From Irregularibacter muris (GTDB taxonomy: Bacteria > Bacillota > Clostridia > Eubacteriales > Garciellaceae): a DNA stretch of 64,000 nucleotides. Position 1 is the first letter of the stretch. Each line of letters starts with the position of its first letter. The notes under the pieces are model-generated. The model made no database searches, was not told where the DNA came from, and worked only from the letters and a program-made list of their open reading frames with translations. Location of the stretch: positions 111,776-175,775 of the forward strand of contig NZ_JANKAS010000007.1 of the NCBI RefSeq assembly GCF_024622505.1, written 5' to 3'. Below, piece by piece: positions 32,456 to 40,804 of this stretch. The position numbers and the translations under genes are program-made.

Positions 32456-32773
32456 ATGACAACAGATAATCTTCTCCCCAAAGTAAAAGCGAACCTGATC
32501 CTGGCACATGATGCAGACGACGGCCTTCTGCTGCATTACATCAAAGCCGCCGTTTCCTACGCGGAGAGCTACCAACATGTTGCTGAGGGATATTATACTG
32601 AAAACACTATGCCGCCCACTACTGAACAGGCAGTAATCATGCTGTCGAGTCATTTCTACGAAAGCAGGGATGGCTCGACGGCTGGTTTCTTTGCCGATAG
32701 CGTGCAGGCAGGTCAACAAGTTTGGAACACAGTAAACTTGCTACTCCGCCTTGACCGGGATTGGAAGGTGTAG
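32456..32773 (+). CDS. Head-tail connector protein (gp6-like)
   Basis: A 105-residue mostly helical protein. DADDGLLLHYIKAAVSYAESYQ near residue 22 and AVIMLSSHFYESRDGS near residue 62 are typical of gp6/gp15-like head-tail connectors that form a ring under the portal. GGAGGCGG is upstream of ATG 32456. Its place after the capsid genes fits. Confidence 0.82.
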   Translation: MTTDNLLPKVKANLILAHDADDGLLLHYIKAAVSYAESYQHVAEGYYTENTMPPTTEQAVIMLSSHFYESRDGSTAGFFADSVQAGQQVWNTVNLLLRLDRDWKV

Positions 32774-32776
32774 ATT

Positions 32777-33109
32777 ATGAGCTTTGGAAAGATGAACACC
32801 TTTATAGATATTATTGAGACAGTAACTATAAAAGACTCGGAGGGCTTCAGCACTGAGATTGACAATATTGTTGCTTCCATCAAAGCATATCGGGAAGGTC
32901 GGCACGGCACCGAAATGTGGGCGAACAGAGCCGCATTTTCAGAAGCCACCGACCTTTTCCGTTTCCGATGTATTCCCGGTGTCACCGTTACAACCGCAAT
33001 GCTTATTGCTTGTGAAGACGGACGGTTTGAAATCACCTCGGTGGAGGATGTCAAAGGTCGTGGAATGTACATTGAAGTACTCGCTAAGGAGGTGAAGCCC
33101 AGTGGCTAA
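32777..33109 (+). CDS. Phage head closure protein
   Basis: A 110-residue protein with the head-closure/head-tail adaptor pattern: KMNTFIDIIETVTIKDSEGF at the start, a middle helix and EVTSVEDVKGRGMYIEVLAKE at the end (FEITSVEDVKGRG near residue 84). These proteins plug the connector after packaging. It starts three bases after the connector gene and overlaps the next gene by eight bases. Confidence 0.8.
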   Translation: MSFGKMNTFIDIIETVTIKDSEGFSTEIDNIVASIKAYREGRHGTEMWANRAAFSEATDLFRFRCIPGVTVTTAMLIACEDGRFEITSVEDVKGRGMYIEVLAKEVKPSG

Positions 33110-33533
33110 AGTAACTATGAAAATGCCGGAGGACTTTCTTCTGAAGGTTTCCCGGTTGAACGATAAAACTGATGAAATCATCCCTCGTGTGCTTAAGGCT
33201 GGCGGTGAGGTTGTGATTGATAAGGTAAAGTCTAATCTTAATTCAGCGGTTGGTCGTGACACAAAGTATCCTTCGCGTTCCACCGGAGAGCTTGTAGCAG
33301 CATTGGGGGTTTCACCCGCTTTACAGGATAGAGATGGAAACTACAACGTTAAAATCGGCTTTTCCGAACCACGTCGTGATGGAAGCAGCAATGCAAAGAT
33401 AGCCAATATCATCGAATACGGAAAATCGGGTCAACCGGCAAAACCATTCTTAAAGCCAGCGAAAAGCACCAGTAGAAAGCCGTGCATCGAAGCGATGAAA
33501 GCAAAGCTGGATGAGGAGGTAAATAGGATATGA
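33102..33533 (+). CDS. HK97 gp10-like tail/morphogenesis protein
   Basis: The 143-residue protein has the gp10 pattern: a helix leading into ILKAGGEVVIDKVKSNL-like sequence, TGELVAALGVSP near residue 65, NIIEYGKSGQPAKPFLKPA near residue 105 and a final helix. It acts at the head-tail joint as tail completion protein. GTG 33102 is the start, with AAGGAGGTGA at 33087. It overlaps both neighbours by a few bases. Confidence 0.85.
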   Translation: MAKVTMKMPEDFLLKVSRLNDKTDEIIPRVLKAGGEVVIDKVKSNLNSAVGRDTKYPSRSTGELVAALGVSPALQDRDGNYNVKIGFSEPRRDGSSNAKIANIIEYGKSGQPAKPFLKPAKSTSRKPCIEAMKAKLDEEVNRI

Positions 33534-33871
33534 GTCTACTTTCAGATTTGAGCGAAGTCCTGGAACCACTTAATATTCCTATTGAAACTGGTGTGTTCAG
33601 TGGTGTGCTACCTGACGAATATCTGGTCTTTATCCCTCTGACGGACATTTTTGAAGTTCACGCGGATAACCGCCCCGGCTTTGATGTGCAGGAAGTGAGG
33701 ATATCACTTTTCTCAAAAGGTAATTACCAACAGCGGAAAAAGCAGATTACTACGGCTTTGCTGAATGCGGATTTCACCGTGACTGAACGACGGTACATCG
33801 GACACGAAGACGATACCGGATATCACCATTACGCCATTGATGTGGCAAAAAACTATGGATTGGAGGAATAA
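33530..33871 (+). CDS. Putative tail terminator/minor tail component
   Basis: A 113-residue protein between gp10-like and major tail genes, the slot of the tail terminator. Features include an N-terminal helix, the strand DEYLVFIPLTD near residue 31, a VQEVRISLFSKGNY strand and a final YHHYAIDVAK strand, the alpha-beta plan of gpU/DUF3168-like proteins. The name rests on position and secondary structure. It overlaps the preceding gene by four bases. Confidence 0.65.
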   Translation: MSLLSDLSEVLEPLNIPIETGVFSGVLPDEYLVFIPLTDIFEVHADNRPGFDVQEVRISLFSKGNYQQRKKQITTALLNADFTVTERRYIGHEDDTGYHHYAIDVAKNYGLEE

Positions 33872-33874
33872 CAC

Positions 33875-34465
33875 ATGGCAACTATCGGTCTTGACAGACT
33901 GTACTATTCAAAGATAACCGAAGATTCTAGCGGTGTAGAGACCTATGCTGTACCTTCGGTGCTTGCTAAAGCTATTACCGCCGAGCTTTCGGTGGAATTA
34001 ATTGAGGCGATTCTATATGCGGACGATGGTGCTGCAGAAGTTGTAAAAGACTTTAATAGCGGCACGCTCACCCTCGGCGTGGATGACATTGGCCCAACTG
34101 TCGCTGCAGATCTAACCGGAGCATCAACCGATGACAACGGTGTGCTGATCTCCGCCAGTGAGAATGTGGGTACACCTGTTGCTGTAGGCTTCAGAGCGCA
34201 GAAGGCCAACGGCACATATCGTTATTTTTGGCTTTATCGCGTAAAATTTGGCCTACCCGCAACAAACCTGCAGACAAAGGCGGATTCTATCACCTTCTCT
34301 ACGCCAACCATCGAAGGAACGGTTATGCGTAGAAACAAATTGGACGGCATGGGCAAACACCCATGGAAAGCGGAGGTCACCGAAGGCGACGCAGGCGTAT
34401 CTTCTGCAACTATAACCGGTTGGTTCACTGAAGTTTACGAGCCTGTCTACACACCGGAACCGTAG
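33875..34465 (+). CDS. Major tail tube protein (phi13/TP901-like)
   Basis: The 196-residue protein starts with TIGLDRLYYSKITED, matching major tail proteins of the phi13 group, has the repeating beta-strand plan (ALTLGVDDIG-like strands), GFRAQKANGTYRYFWLYRVKFG near residue 108 and LQTKADSITFSTPTIEGT near 132, typical of tail tube subunits. Many copies stack to form the tail. It lies between the terminator-like gene and the chaperone gene. Confidence 0.87.
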   Translation: MATIGLDRLYYSKITEDSSGVETYAVPSVLAKAITAELSVELIEAILYADDGAAEVVKDFNSGTLTLGVDDIGPTVAADLTGASTDDNGVLISASENVGTPVAVGFRAQKANGTYRYFWLYRVKFGLPATNLQTKADSITFSTPTIEGTVMRRNKLDGMGKHPWKAEVTEGDAGVSSATITGWFTEVYEPVYTPEP

Positions 34466-34477
34466 GAGGATTGAACT

Positions 34478-34864
34478 ATGGATAATGAGAGAAGCGCAGC
34501 AATCAACATCGGCGGTAAAGACTATGAACTGATTCTGACCACACGTGCGACAAAAGCGATTGCCGGTCGTTATGGCGGGCTTGAAAACCTCGGAGAAAAA
34601 CTCATGAAATCCGAGAACTTCGAGATGGCCCTGGACGAGATCGTTTGGCTAATCACACTGCTGGCAAACCAGTCAATCTTAATTCGCAACCTTAAAAATA
34701 AGAACACGCCAGAGGATTTGCTCACCGAAGAAGAGGTGGAACTTCTCACTTCACCGCTTGACTTAGCGGCATATAAAAATGCAATTACCGAGGCGATGTT
34801 CAAAGGTACAAAGCGCAATGTAGAAAGTGAGGAGGAAACTCTAAAAAACGTGGAAGTCGGGTAA
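34478..34864 (+). CDS. Tail assembly chaperone, zero-frame product (gpG-like)
   Basis: A 128-residue protein that starts with the NIGGKDYELILTTRATKAI pattern of Firmicutes tail assembly chaperones and ends six residues after a slippery site at 34843-34849. The short form is made when no frameshift occurs. The following -1 reading frame extends it. Both forms help load the tape measure protein during tail assembly. ATG 34478 follows TAGGAGGA. Confidence 0.85.
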   Translation: MDNERSAAINIGGKDYELILTTRATKAIAGRYGGLENLGEKLMKSENFEMALDEIVWLITLLANQSILIRNLKNKNTPEDLLTEEEVELLTSPLDLAAYKNAITEAMFKGTKRNVESEEETLKNVEVG

Positions 34865-35052
34865 CGGACGCTGAAGTCTTTACCCGGCTTCTTTATTATG
34901 GAACAGTTCAGATGGGTATGGATGCGGAGGAATTCTGGCTCATGCCCATCGGACTGTTCTTTGATTTATGGACCTGCCACAAGCAATGGCACGGAATTGA
35001 AAAGCCGAAGAAAACCCGGACAATTGATGACATTATCCCGCCGGGTATATAG
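34478..35052 (+). CDS. Tail assembly chaperone, -1 frameshift product (gpGT-like, join 34478..34849,34849..35052)
   Basis: Slipping by -1 at AAAAAAC (34843-34849) continues the chaperone as R-G-S-R-V-T-D-A-E-V-F-T-R and 67 extra residues in total, ending at TAG 35052; the fusion is 191 residues. The extension has RLLYYGTVQMGMDAEEFW and a C-terminal TRTIDDIIPPGI and has no start or ribosome site of its own. It is a known T-domain-like region in long-tailed phages that binds the tape measure. Codons CTA AAA AAC fit the canonical X-XXY-YYZ arrangement exactly. The ratio of the two forms is not predictable by eye. Confidence 0.85.
34843..34849 (+). other. Programmed -1 ribosomal frameshift site A-AAA-AAC
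   Basis: The heptamer A AAA AAC lies in frame (codons CTA AAA AAC), 13 bases before the zero-frame stop. Its -1 frame is open for 67 codons and gives a plausible tail chaperone extension. The site sits in the expected gene of the tail module, as in lambda G/GT. Confidence 0.88.
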
Positions 35053-35066
35053 GAGGAGGTGAAGAT

Positions 35067-37487
35067 ATGGCGGACAATTTTGGCTTAAAAATAGGCGTTG
35101 AGGGTGAGCGTGAATTTAAGAACGCTCTTTCTGAAATCAATCAGTCATTTAAGGTGCTCGGCAGCGAAATGACCCTTGTTACCAGCCAGTTTGATAAAAA
35201 CGATAAATCCATACAATCGGTTGCCGCTCGGAATGCGGTTCTGAATAAAGAAATTGACGCACAGAAAGAGAAGATTTCCACCCTTAAAGCTGCTCTTGAT
35301 AACTCCTCCTCCTCTTTTGGCGAAAATGACCGCCGCACGCAGAACTGGCAGATTCAGCTGAACAAGGCACAAGCTGAACTCAACGGTATGGAGCGTGAAC
35401 TTGCGCAGTCCACTATCGAAGCGGATAACCTCGGTGCAGAATTAGACGATTCTGGCAAAAGAGCAGAAGATGCTGGTGGCAGGTTTGATAAACTTGGTGG
35501 CGTACTTAAGGGCATTGGTTTGGCGATGGGCACAGTTGCCGTTGCCGCCGGAGCTGCCGCAATTAAGTTGGGCAAAGAAGTGGTCACTCAATTTGGCGAG
35601 TTGGAGCAAAACTTGGGTGGTTCAGAGGCGGTTTTCGGTGCATACGCTGCGTCGATTCAGAAAACTGGTGAAGAAGCCTATAAAAACCTCGGTGTCTCCC
35701 AAAGCGAGTATCTCGCTACTGCCAACAAAATGGGTGCGTTGTTCCAAGGTTCTGGTATACAGCAACAGAAAAGCCTTGAACTAACCGAAAAAGCCATGCA
35801 ACGTGCCGCAGACATGGCATCCGTTATGGGAATAGATATGTCTACTGCGATGGAAGCTGTCACAGGTGCTGCAAAGGGCAACTTCACCATGATGGATAAC
35901 CTCGGTGTTGCTATGAACGCTACCAACATCCAAGCCTACGCTCTTGCAAAGGGTCTGGATTTTACTTGGAATACCGCAACACAAGCGGAAAAAGCCGAAG
36001 TTGCAATGCAGATGTTTTTTGAGAACACCGAGCAGTATGCTGGCAACTTTGCGAAAGAATCAACTCAGACCATTTCTGGTTCGATTGGATTGTTACAAGC
36101 TGCGGTTGGCTCTTTTACAGCAGGACTTGGCAATGCCAATGCGGATATGACAAATCTGACTGAGAATCTTGTTGATGCTTTCGAGGCGGTTGTCACTAAT
36201 ATCGTACCGGTTTTAGAGAATATCGTAGCAGCATTACCAACTGCGACGGGCGCAATTTTAGCAGCGGTAGCAGACTTGCTTCCAATGCTTCTTGAATTAG
36301 TCACAAATATATTCAAGCAGGTACTGGAGGCTATTTTGAACCTTTTACCTGAGCTTATCCCGGCGGCGGTTAGTGCTCTAATGACAATTGTCGGAGCGTT
36401 GATTGATAATCTTCCATTGCTCATAAATGCAGCAATAGAACTGGTCACAGCGCTTGTGGAGGGTATTGGCATTGCTTTACCTAAGCTCATACCCGCAGCA
36501 GTTTCGGCGGTCACGAAGATTGTTCAAGGTTTGATTGAGAACCTGCCTATGCTGTTGGATGCGGCTTTGCAGTTGATTATAGGATTAGCGCAGGGATTGG
36601 TGGACGCGATACCTCAGCTTGTTTCTGCCTTGCCTGCCATCATCGAAGCACTGGTGGATTTTCTGATTGAATCTATTCCAGAGATTATCGATGCGGGTAT
36701 TCAATTGCTGACTTCACTGGTGACAGCATTGCCTACCATCATTACGGCAGTTGTGGAAGCAATCCCGCAAATCATCGACAGTATTATTAATGCAGTCATT
36801 GGATCGATTCCCATGATTATTGATGCAGGCATCAGGCTCCTGATATCACTAATTCAGGCTCTTCCTCAGATTATTACTACTGTTGTAGCGGCGATTCCAA
36901 AGATCATAACCTCACTTGTAAACGCTATTGTAGGTAATATCGATAAGATCATCCTGGCCGGTGTTCAGCTGTTTGTGGCACTAATTGCAAACCTGCCAAG
37001 GATAATTGTGGAGGTTGTTAAAGCAGTTCCACAGATCATCTCAGGATTGGTTAGAGCCTTTACCGGTTATATAAGCTCAATGGCCCAAGTGGGTGGCAAT
37101 TTGATTAAAGGATTGTGGAATGGTATTTCAGACGCAGGTGCTTGGCTATGGAATAAGATTTCAGGATTTTTCGGTAATGTGGTATCGAAGATTAAGAACT
37201 TCTTCGGTATCAACTCCCCTTCAACTCTATTTGCTGGAATTGGTCGCAATATGGGTGAAGGCATCGGTGTGGGCTTCGAGGATGCAATGGCAGTAGTTTC
37301 AAGGGATATGCAAAATGCGGTACCCACAAACTTGGATTTGAATTACAGAGGATTGTCAGGACAAGGCAGTGCCACCGGAACAAGCATCACGCAAAATCTC
37401 TCGGTGGTAACACCAAAGGCTCTATCCGAAAAAGAACTGGCACGGGAGTTCAAAAACATGTCCCGCAAGCTGGCACTTGAATATTAA
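35067..37487 (+). CDS. Phage tail tape measure protein
   Basis: The 806-residue protein sets tail length and passes into the host membrane during DNA ejection. Residues 1-130 form a coiled coil (KEIDAQKEKISTLKAAL). A Gly/Ala-rich hydrophobic patch near residues 150-170 precedes a TMP core with LGVSQSEYLATANKMG near residue 210. From about residue 375 to 670 lies a long series of ~38-40-residue hydrophobic repeats built on (I/L)PxII...(D/N)A(I/V)...LI. The C-terminus has GDAGAWLWNKISGFF-like and INSPSTLFAGIGRNM segments. Length predicts a tail of roughly 120 nm at 0.15 nm per residue, which is a rule of thumb. Confidence 0.92.
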   Translation: MADNFGLKIGVEGEREFKNALSEINQSFKVLGSEMTLVTSQFDKNDKSIQSVAARNAVLNKEIDAQKEKISTLKAALDNSSSSFGENDRRTQNWQIQLNKAQAELNGMERELAQSTIEADNLGAELDDSGKRAEDAGGRFDKLGGVLKGIGLAMGTVAVAAGAAAIKLGKEVVTQFGELEQNLGGSEAVFGAYAASIQKTGEEAYKNLGVSQSEYLATANKMGALFQGSGIQQQKSLELTEKAMQRAADMASVMGIDMSTAMEAVTGAAKGNFTMMDNLGVAMNATNIQAYALAKGLDFTWNTATQAEKAEVAMQMFFENTEQYAGNFAKESTQTISGSIGLLQAAVGSFTAGLGNANADMTNLTENLVDAFEAVVTNIVPVLENIVAALPTATGAILAAVADLLPMLLELVTNIFKQVLEAILNLLPELIPAAVSALMTIVGALIDNLPLLINAAIELVTALVEGIGIALPKLIPAAVSAVTKIVQGLIENLPMLLDAALQLIIGLAQGLVDAIPQLVSALPAIIEALVDFLIESIPEIIDAGIQLLTSLVTALPTIITAVVEAIPQIIDSIINAVIGSIPMIIDAGIRLLISLIQALPQIITTVVAAIPKIITSLVNAIVGNIDKIILAGVQLFVALIANLPRIIVEVVKAVPQIISGLVRAFTGYISSMAQVGGNLIKGLWNGISDAGAWLWNKISGFFGNVVSKIKNFFGINSPSTLFAGIGRNMGEGIGVGFEDAMAVVSRDMQNAVPTNLDLNYRGLSGQGSATGTSITQNLSVVTPKALSEKELAREFKNMSRKLALEY

Positions 37488-37500
37488 AGGAGGTCTGACT

Positions 37501-38352
37501 ATGGAACTTACTTATATTAATGCAGATGGCAGGAGCATTACACTCAAACAAAGCCGCCCGTATTTCATTACCAAGATAGACGGCACAGGCAACATACGTC
37601 AGACCGTTAACACCTTCAAAGCGCCGGACCAAGATGGCGCTTTTTATATTTCTTCTACACTGGATATGCGAAACATCATACTGGAGGGTACGGTCGTAGC
37701 AGATACACCTGACGAGGCTTTTACACGACGACAGCGCTTCCTTCAGATATTTAGCCCTAAGCTGAATGGAACACTCATCTATCGTGAACGTCAAATTGCC
37801 TGCGTTGTAGAGGAAGCGGGTTTTACCGTTTCCACCAGGCAGCGGATACCCAACTTTTTTGTCAGTCTGCTTTGCCCGTCTCCCTTCTTCGAGACACTGG
37901 ATGAAGTACGTGAGGAACTGGCATCTTGGATACCTTTATTCGAGTTTGAACTGGAAATACCTGAAAGTGGCATGGAGTTTGGAATGCGCCAGCCCAGTCA
38001 GATCATCACGGTGGACAACATCGGCGATGTTTCCTGTGGGTGCGAGATTGTATTCCAAGCGCTGGGAACGGTGACGAATCCAGAACTATTAAATATTGAT
38101 ACCGGGGAATACATCCGCCTTCTCACTACAATGAATGCCGGAGATGAACTTCGTGTATATACCCATTTCGCTGGTAAGCGAGTAGTCAGCATCAATGGCT
38201 CTGTGGTAACAAATGCTTTCTCCCTGTTGGACACCAATTCGGTATTTTTCCAGCTTTCCGCAGGCATTAACACTTTGCGCTACGATGCTTCAGTCAATAT
38301 GGAACTGCTTGAAGTAAGCATTTACTATCGTCCGCAGTTTCTGGGGGTGTGA
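37501..38352 (+). CDS. Distal tail protein
   Basis: The 283-residue protein has the sipho-tail plan: an N-terminal belt domain with an ADGRSITLKQSRPYF start and DGTGNIRQTVNTFKAPDQDGA near residue 30, then a galectin-like C-terminal domain. Dit forms the hub that joins the tail tube to the baseplate. ATG 37501 has AAAGGAGG upstream. It is directly followed by the tail-associated protein gene. Confidence 0.85.
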   Translation: MELTYINADGRSITLKQSRPYFITKIDGTGNIRQTVNTFKAPDQDGAFYISSTLDMRNIILEGTVVADTPDEAFTRRQRFLQIFSPKLNGTLIYRERQIACVVEEAGFTVSTRQRIPNFFVSLLCPSPFFETLDEVREELASWIPLFEFELEIPESGMEFGMRQPSQIITVDNIGDVSCGCEIVFQALGTVTNPELLNIDTGEYIRLLTTMNAGDELRVYTHFAGKRVVSINGSVVTNAFSLLDTNSVFFQLSAGINTLRYDASVNMELLEVSIYYRPQFLGV

Positions 38353-38354
38353 GT

Positions 38355-40271
38355 ATGCAACTATATATCTACAATCCAAACCGGGAGCTTACGGGTATTG
38401 TGGAGTCTTTTGAGTACCTGCGTTGGACACGGCGTTACTCTCAGTGTGGTTCATTTGAGCTAAAAGCCATTGCAACACAGGAGAACACCGCGCTCTTAAA
38501 AGAAGGGAACATCATTTGGAAGAACGATGATGAGGAAGCCGGAATTATTGAGCATCTCGAATTGTCTCAATCCGAGCATGAGATTATCACTGCGAGCGGC
38601 CGCTTTGCTACATCCTTCCTCGCCCGTCGTATTTTGTGGCAAACTGAGATACTTTCCGGAGATCTTTCTGACTGTGCCCTGCAGCTGATAAATAATAATC
38701 TCATCAACCCTACTGACACAGCTCGGCAGATTACTGGAATATCCTTCTCGTCTCCAAACTTAGGTATTCCTGTTAGTACCCAGATATCATATCGGAATCT
38801 GATGGATTCTGTGACGGAACTTTGCGTCGCTTCGGATATTGGTATTAAGACTGTGTTCACTCCTGCTACAGGTATTTTTACAGTGACGCTGTATAACGGA
38901 GCCAACTCCCAGGCCGTATTCTCAAAGGAGTACGAGAATCTGACTGAACAGATATATACAGAGAGTGTAGCGGATTACGCTAATACTGCACTCATCGGTG
39001 GCGAGGGTGAAGGCGCAGACCGTACATTTGTCGCCATCACAAGCGGTTCTGGGGAGACTCGCCGCGAAATATTCGTGGATGCCAAAGACCTACGGACTGA
39101 GGACTTTGGAACAGATTACGTCAATACTCTGACTTTTCGAGGTCAGAGTAAGCTGAATGAGCAGGCAATACGATATACGTTTGACACATCGGTCAATCCG
39201 CATGGCAACTTGACTTACAAGATAGACTTCGACCTTGGGCAGACCGTCAAAGTAATCTCCAAGGCATGGGGCGTATCCATGACAACTAGAATCACCGAGA
39301 TCGAAGAAACATATGACGCGGATGGGCAGAGTATCAGCGTAGTGTTTGGAAAGGCTGAGCTAACTATAGCGCAGAAAGTCCGCTCTGACATGAGCGAGGT
39401 TAAAACAGCACTATTGGCCCCAACTGGTATATCCGAAGTTGCCGAAGCCCTAAGCGTCGTGGAAGGAACACTGGGTGACTTGACGCAGGTGGACCCGAAA
39501 ATTCAGGGTGATGACGTCGCGGATACCTTCAACAACCTGTTTGGGAAACTTCCTGCACTCGAAATTTTTGTAGGTGCAGGTACCATATCGGTCGGTCAGT
39601 ATGCCTTGTACAACATGGTACCAGGAGATACTTTATATTTCACCTCGTACAGTGGTAACAAATTCAGCGACCAGCCAAGTGAAAATGGACACGTATTTTT
39701 AACAAAGCATAATGGGGATAACACGGGCTATGGCTATCAGCGAGCAATGGGTTTCTTTATCAGTAGGGACACTATGACGTTTTATGTAATTTCTGTTTTC
39801 GTATTCAATAACCTATCTGGGCAGGCGAACTGGCTCAACATCAATAATGAACCAATAACTATGACTAGGCTTGCAAACGCAGCAGTCACCGGCGTAAAGA
39901 TCGCAGATCGTACAATTACCGCTTCTAAAATTTCATCTGCGTTTACAGACTACTCTACGACAGAACAAAACACAGGGCGTTTATGGATTGATGGTAAGAC
40001 GATTTATCGAAAGCACGTGAATCTTGGGTCACTTACTAATACGACACCGAAAAGCGTAGCTCATGGTATATCAAACATCAGCACTGTTGTCAGTTTAACA
40101 GGCTTTGCGACAAACGGTACTGTATTCTTGCCGCTGCCACTTGCTCGTTACAACAACTTCGCCTCGCAAATCGGGCTTTATATGGATACAACCAATGTCG
40201 TTGTCGAACCTGGTAATGACCGGACATCATATACGGGTTATGTGGTTATTGAGTATACGAAAACTGTTTAA
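38355..40271 (+). CDS. Tail-associated minor structural protein (Gp37-like)
   Basis: The 638-residue protein begins MQLYIYNPNRELTGIVESFEYLRW, the start of the ReqiPepy6 Gp37-like/Tal family, which caps the tail tip. The N-terminal ~370 residues form the hub domain (RRYSQCGSFELKAI, DVGI... and TEIEETYDADGQ). The rest is beta-rich with Thr/Asn, and the last ~130 residues (VKIADRTITASKI then SLTNTTPKSVAHGI) resemble fibre or carbohydrate-binding modules. I prefer ATG 38355 with GGGGGTG upstream; a GTG at 38349 overlapping the Dit stop is also possible. No lytic motif was seen. Confidence 0.82.
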   Translation: MQLYIYNPNRELTGIVESFEYLRWTRRYSQCGSFELKAIATQENTALLKEGNIIWKNDDEEAGIIEHLELSQSEHEIITASGRFATSFLARRILWQTEILSGDLSDCALQLINNNLINPTDTARQITGISFSSPNLGIPVSTQISYRNLMDSVTELCVASDIGIKTVFTPATGIFTVTLYNGANSQAVFSKEYENLTEQIYTESVADYANTALIGGEGEGADRTFVAITSGSGETRREIFVDAKDLRTEDFGTDYVNTLTFRGQSKLNEQAIRYTFDTSVNPHGNLTYKIDFDLGQTVKVISKAWGVSMTTRITEIEETYDADGQSISVVFGKAELTIAQKVRSDMSEVKTALLAPTGISEVAEALSVVEGTLGDLTQVDPKIQGDDVADTFNNLFGKLPALEIFVGAGTISVGQYALYNMVPGDTLYFTSYSGNKFSDQPSENGHVFLTKHNGDNTGYGYQRAMGFFISRDTMTFYVISVFVFNNLSGQANWLNINNEPITMTRLANAAVTGVKIADRTITASKISSAFTDYSTTEQNTGRLWIDGKTIYRKHVNLGSLTNTTPKSVAHGISNISTVVSLTGFATNGTVFLPLPLARYNNFASQIGLYMDTTNVVVEPGNDRTSYTGYVVIEYTKTV

Positions 40272-40289
40272 TAAGGAGGAAAATAGTGT

Positions 40290-40793
40290 ATGGAAAAAAG
40301 CGGATTTTTCAACTCATCGGATGGAGACAGAGTCTATGATGCAACGGACTTTGCGGCATATTTCGGAAGCCTCGTCTCCAACGGTGTTTTTTATATAGCA
40401 GCAACAAACCTACAGGTGTCGCCAGCTATTGGCTTGGCTGTGAATGTGGCAGCAGGAAGCGCGTGGATTAACGGATACCGTTATGAGAATACGGATGTCT
40501 TAAATATGCCACTGACAACCGCAAACGGAAGCAATCCCCGCATTGACCGGATTGTGGTTCGTTTAAGTCAGATTAATAGAAGCATTAAACTCGCAGTTGT
40601 TACAGGTACTCCTGCTGCAACGCCAGTGGCCCCTGCTTTAACAAGAACCAGCGACGTCTATGAACTTGGTATCGCAGATGTGCTTATACCTGCAGCTGCT
40701 ACATCAATAGTCGCAAATAACATTACTGACACCCGTCTGAATATCGACCTTTGCGGGTTGGTAAATTCGCTGGTTTCGGCGGTATATGAGTGA
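40290..40793 (+). CDS. Baseplate/tail fibre structural protein
   Basis: A 167-residue protein starting SGFFNSSDGDRVYDATDFAAYF, the recurrent start of baseplate wedge or upper fibre proteins in Clostridia phages, followed by LAVNVAAGSAWINGYRYEN near residue 50, NPRIDRIVVRLSQINRSI near residue 82 and a C-terminal ITDTRLN helix. The pattern resembles the attachment domain that links fibres to the tail. It follows Tal and precedes the large fibre gene. ATG 40290 is nine bases after AGGAGGAAAA. Confidence 0.72.
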   Translation: MEKSGFFNSSDGDRVYDATDFAAYFGSLVSNGVFYIAATNLQVSPAIGLAVNVAAGSAWINGYRYENTDVLNMPLTTANGSNPRIDRIVVRLSQINRSIKLAVVTGTPAATPVAPALTRTSDVYELGIADVLIPAAATSIVANNITDTRLNIDLCGLVNSLVSAVYE

Positions 40794-40804
40794 GGTGAAT
40801 TTCT

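Noticed and set aside
36300..37060. Possible CRISPR-like or DNA-level tandem repeat in the tape measure gene
   Set aside because: The repeats are protein-level hydrophobic periods with variable codons and no conserved spacers; no CRISPR array was seen anywhere.
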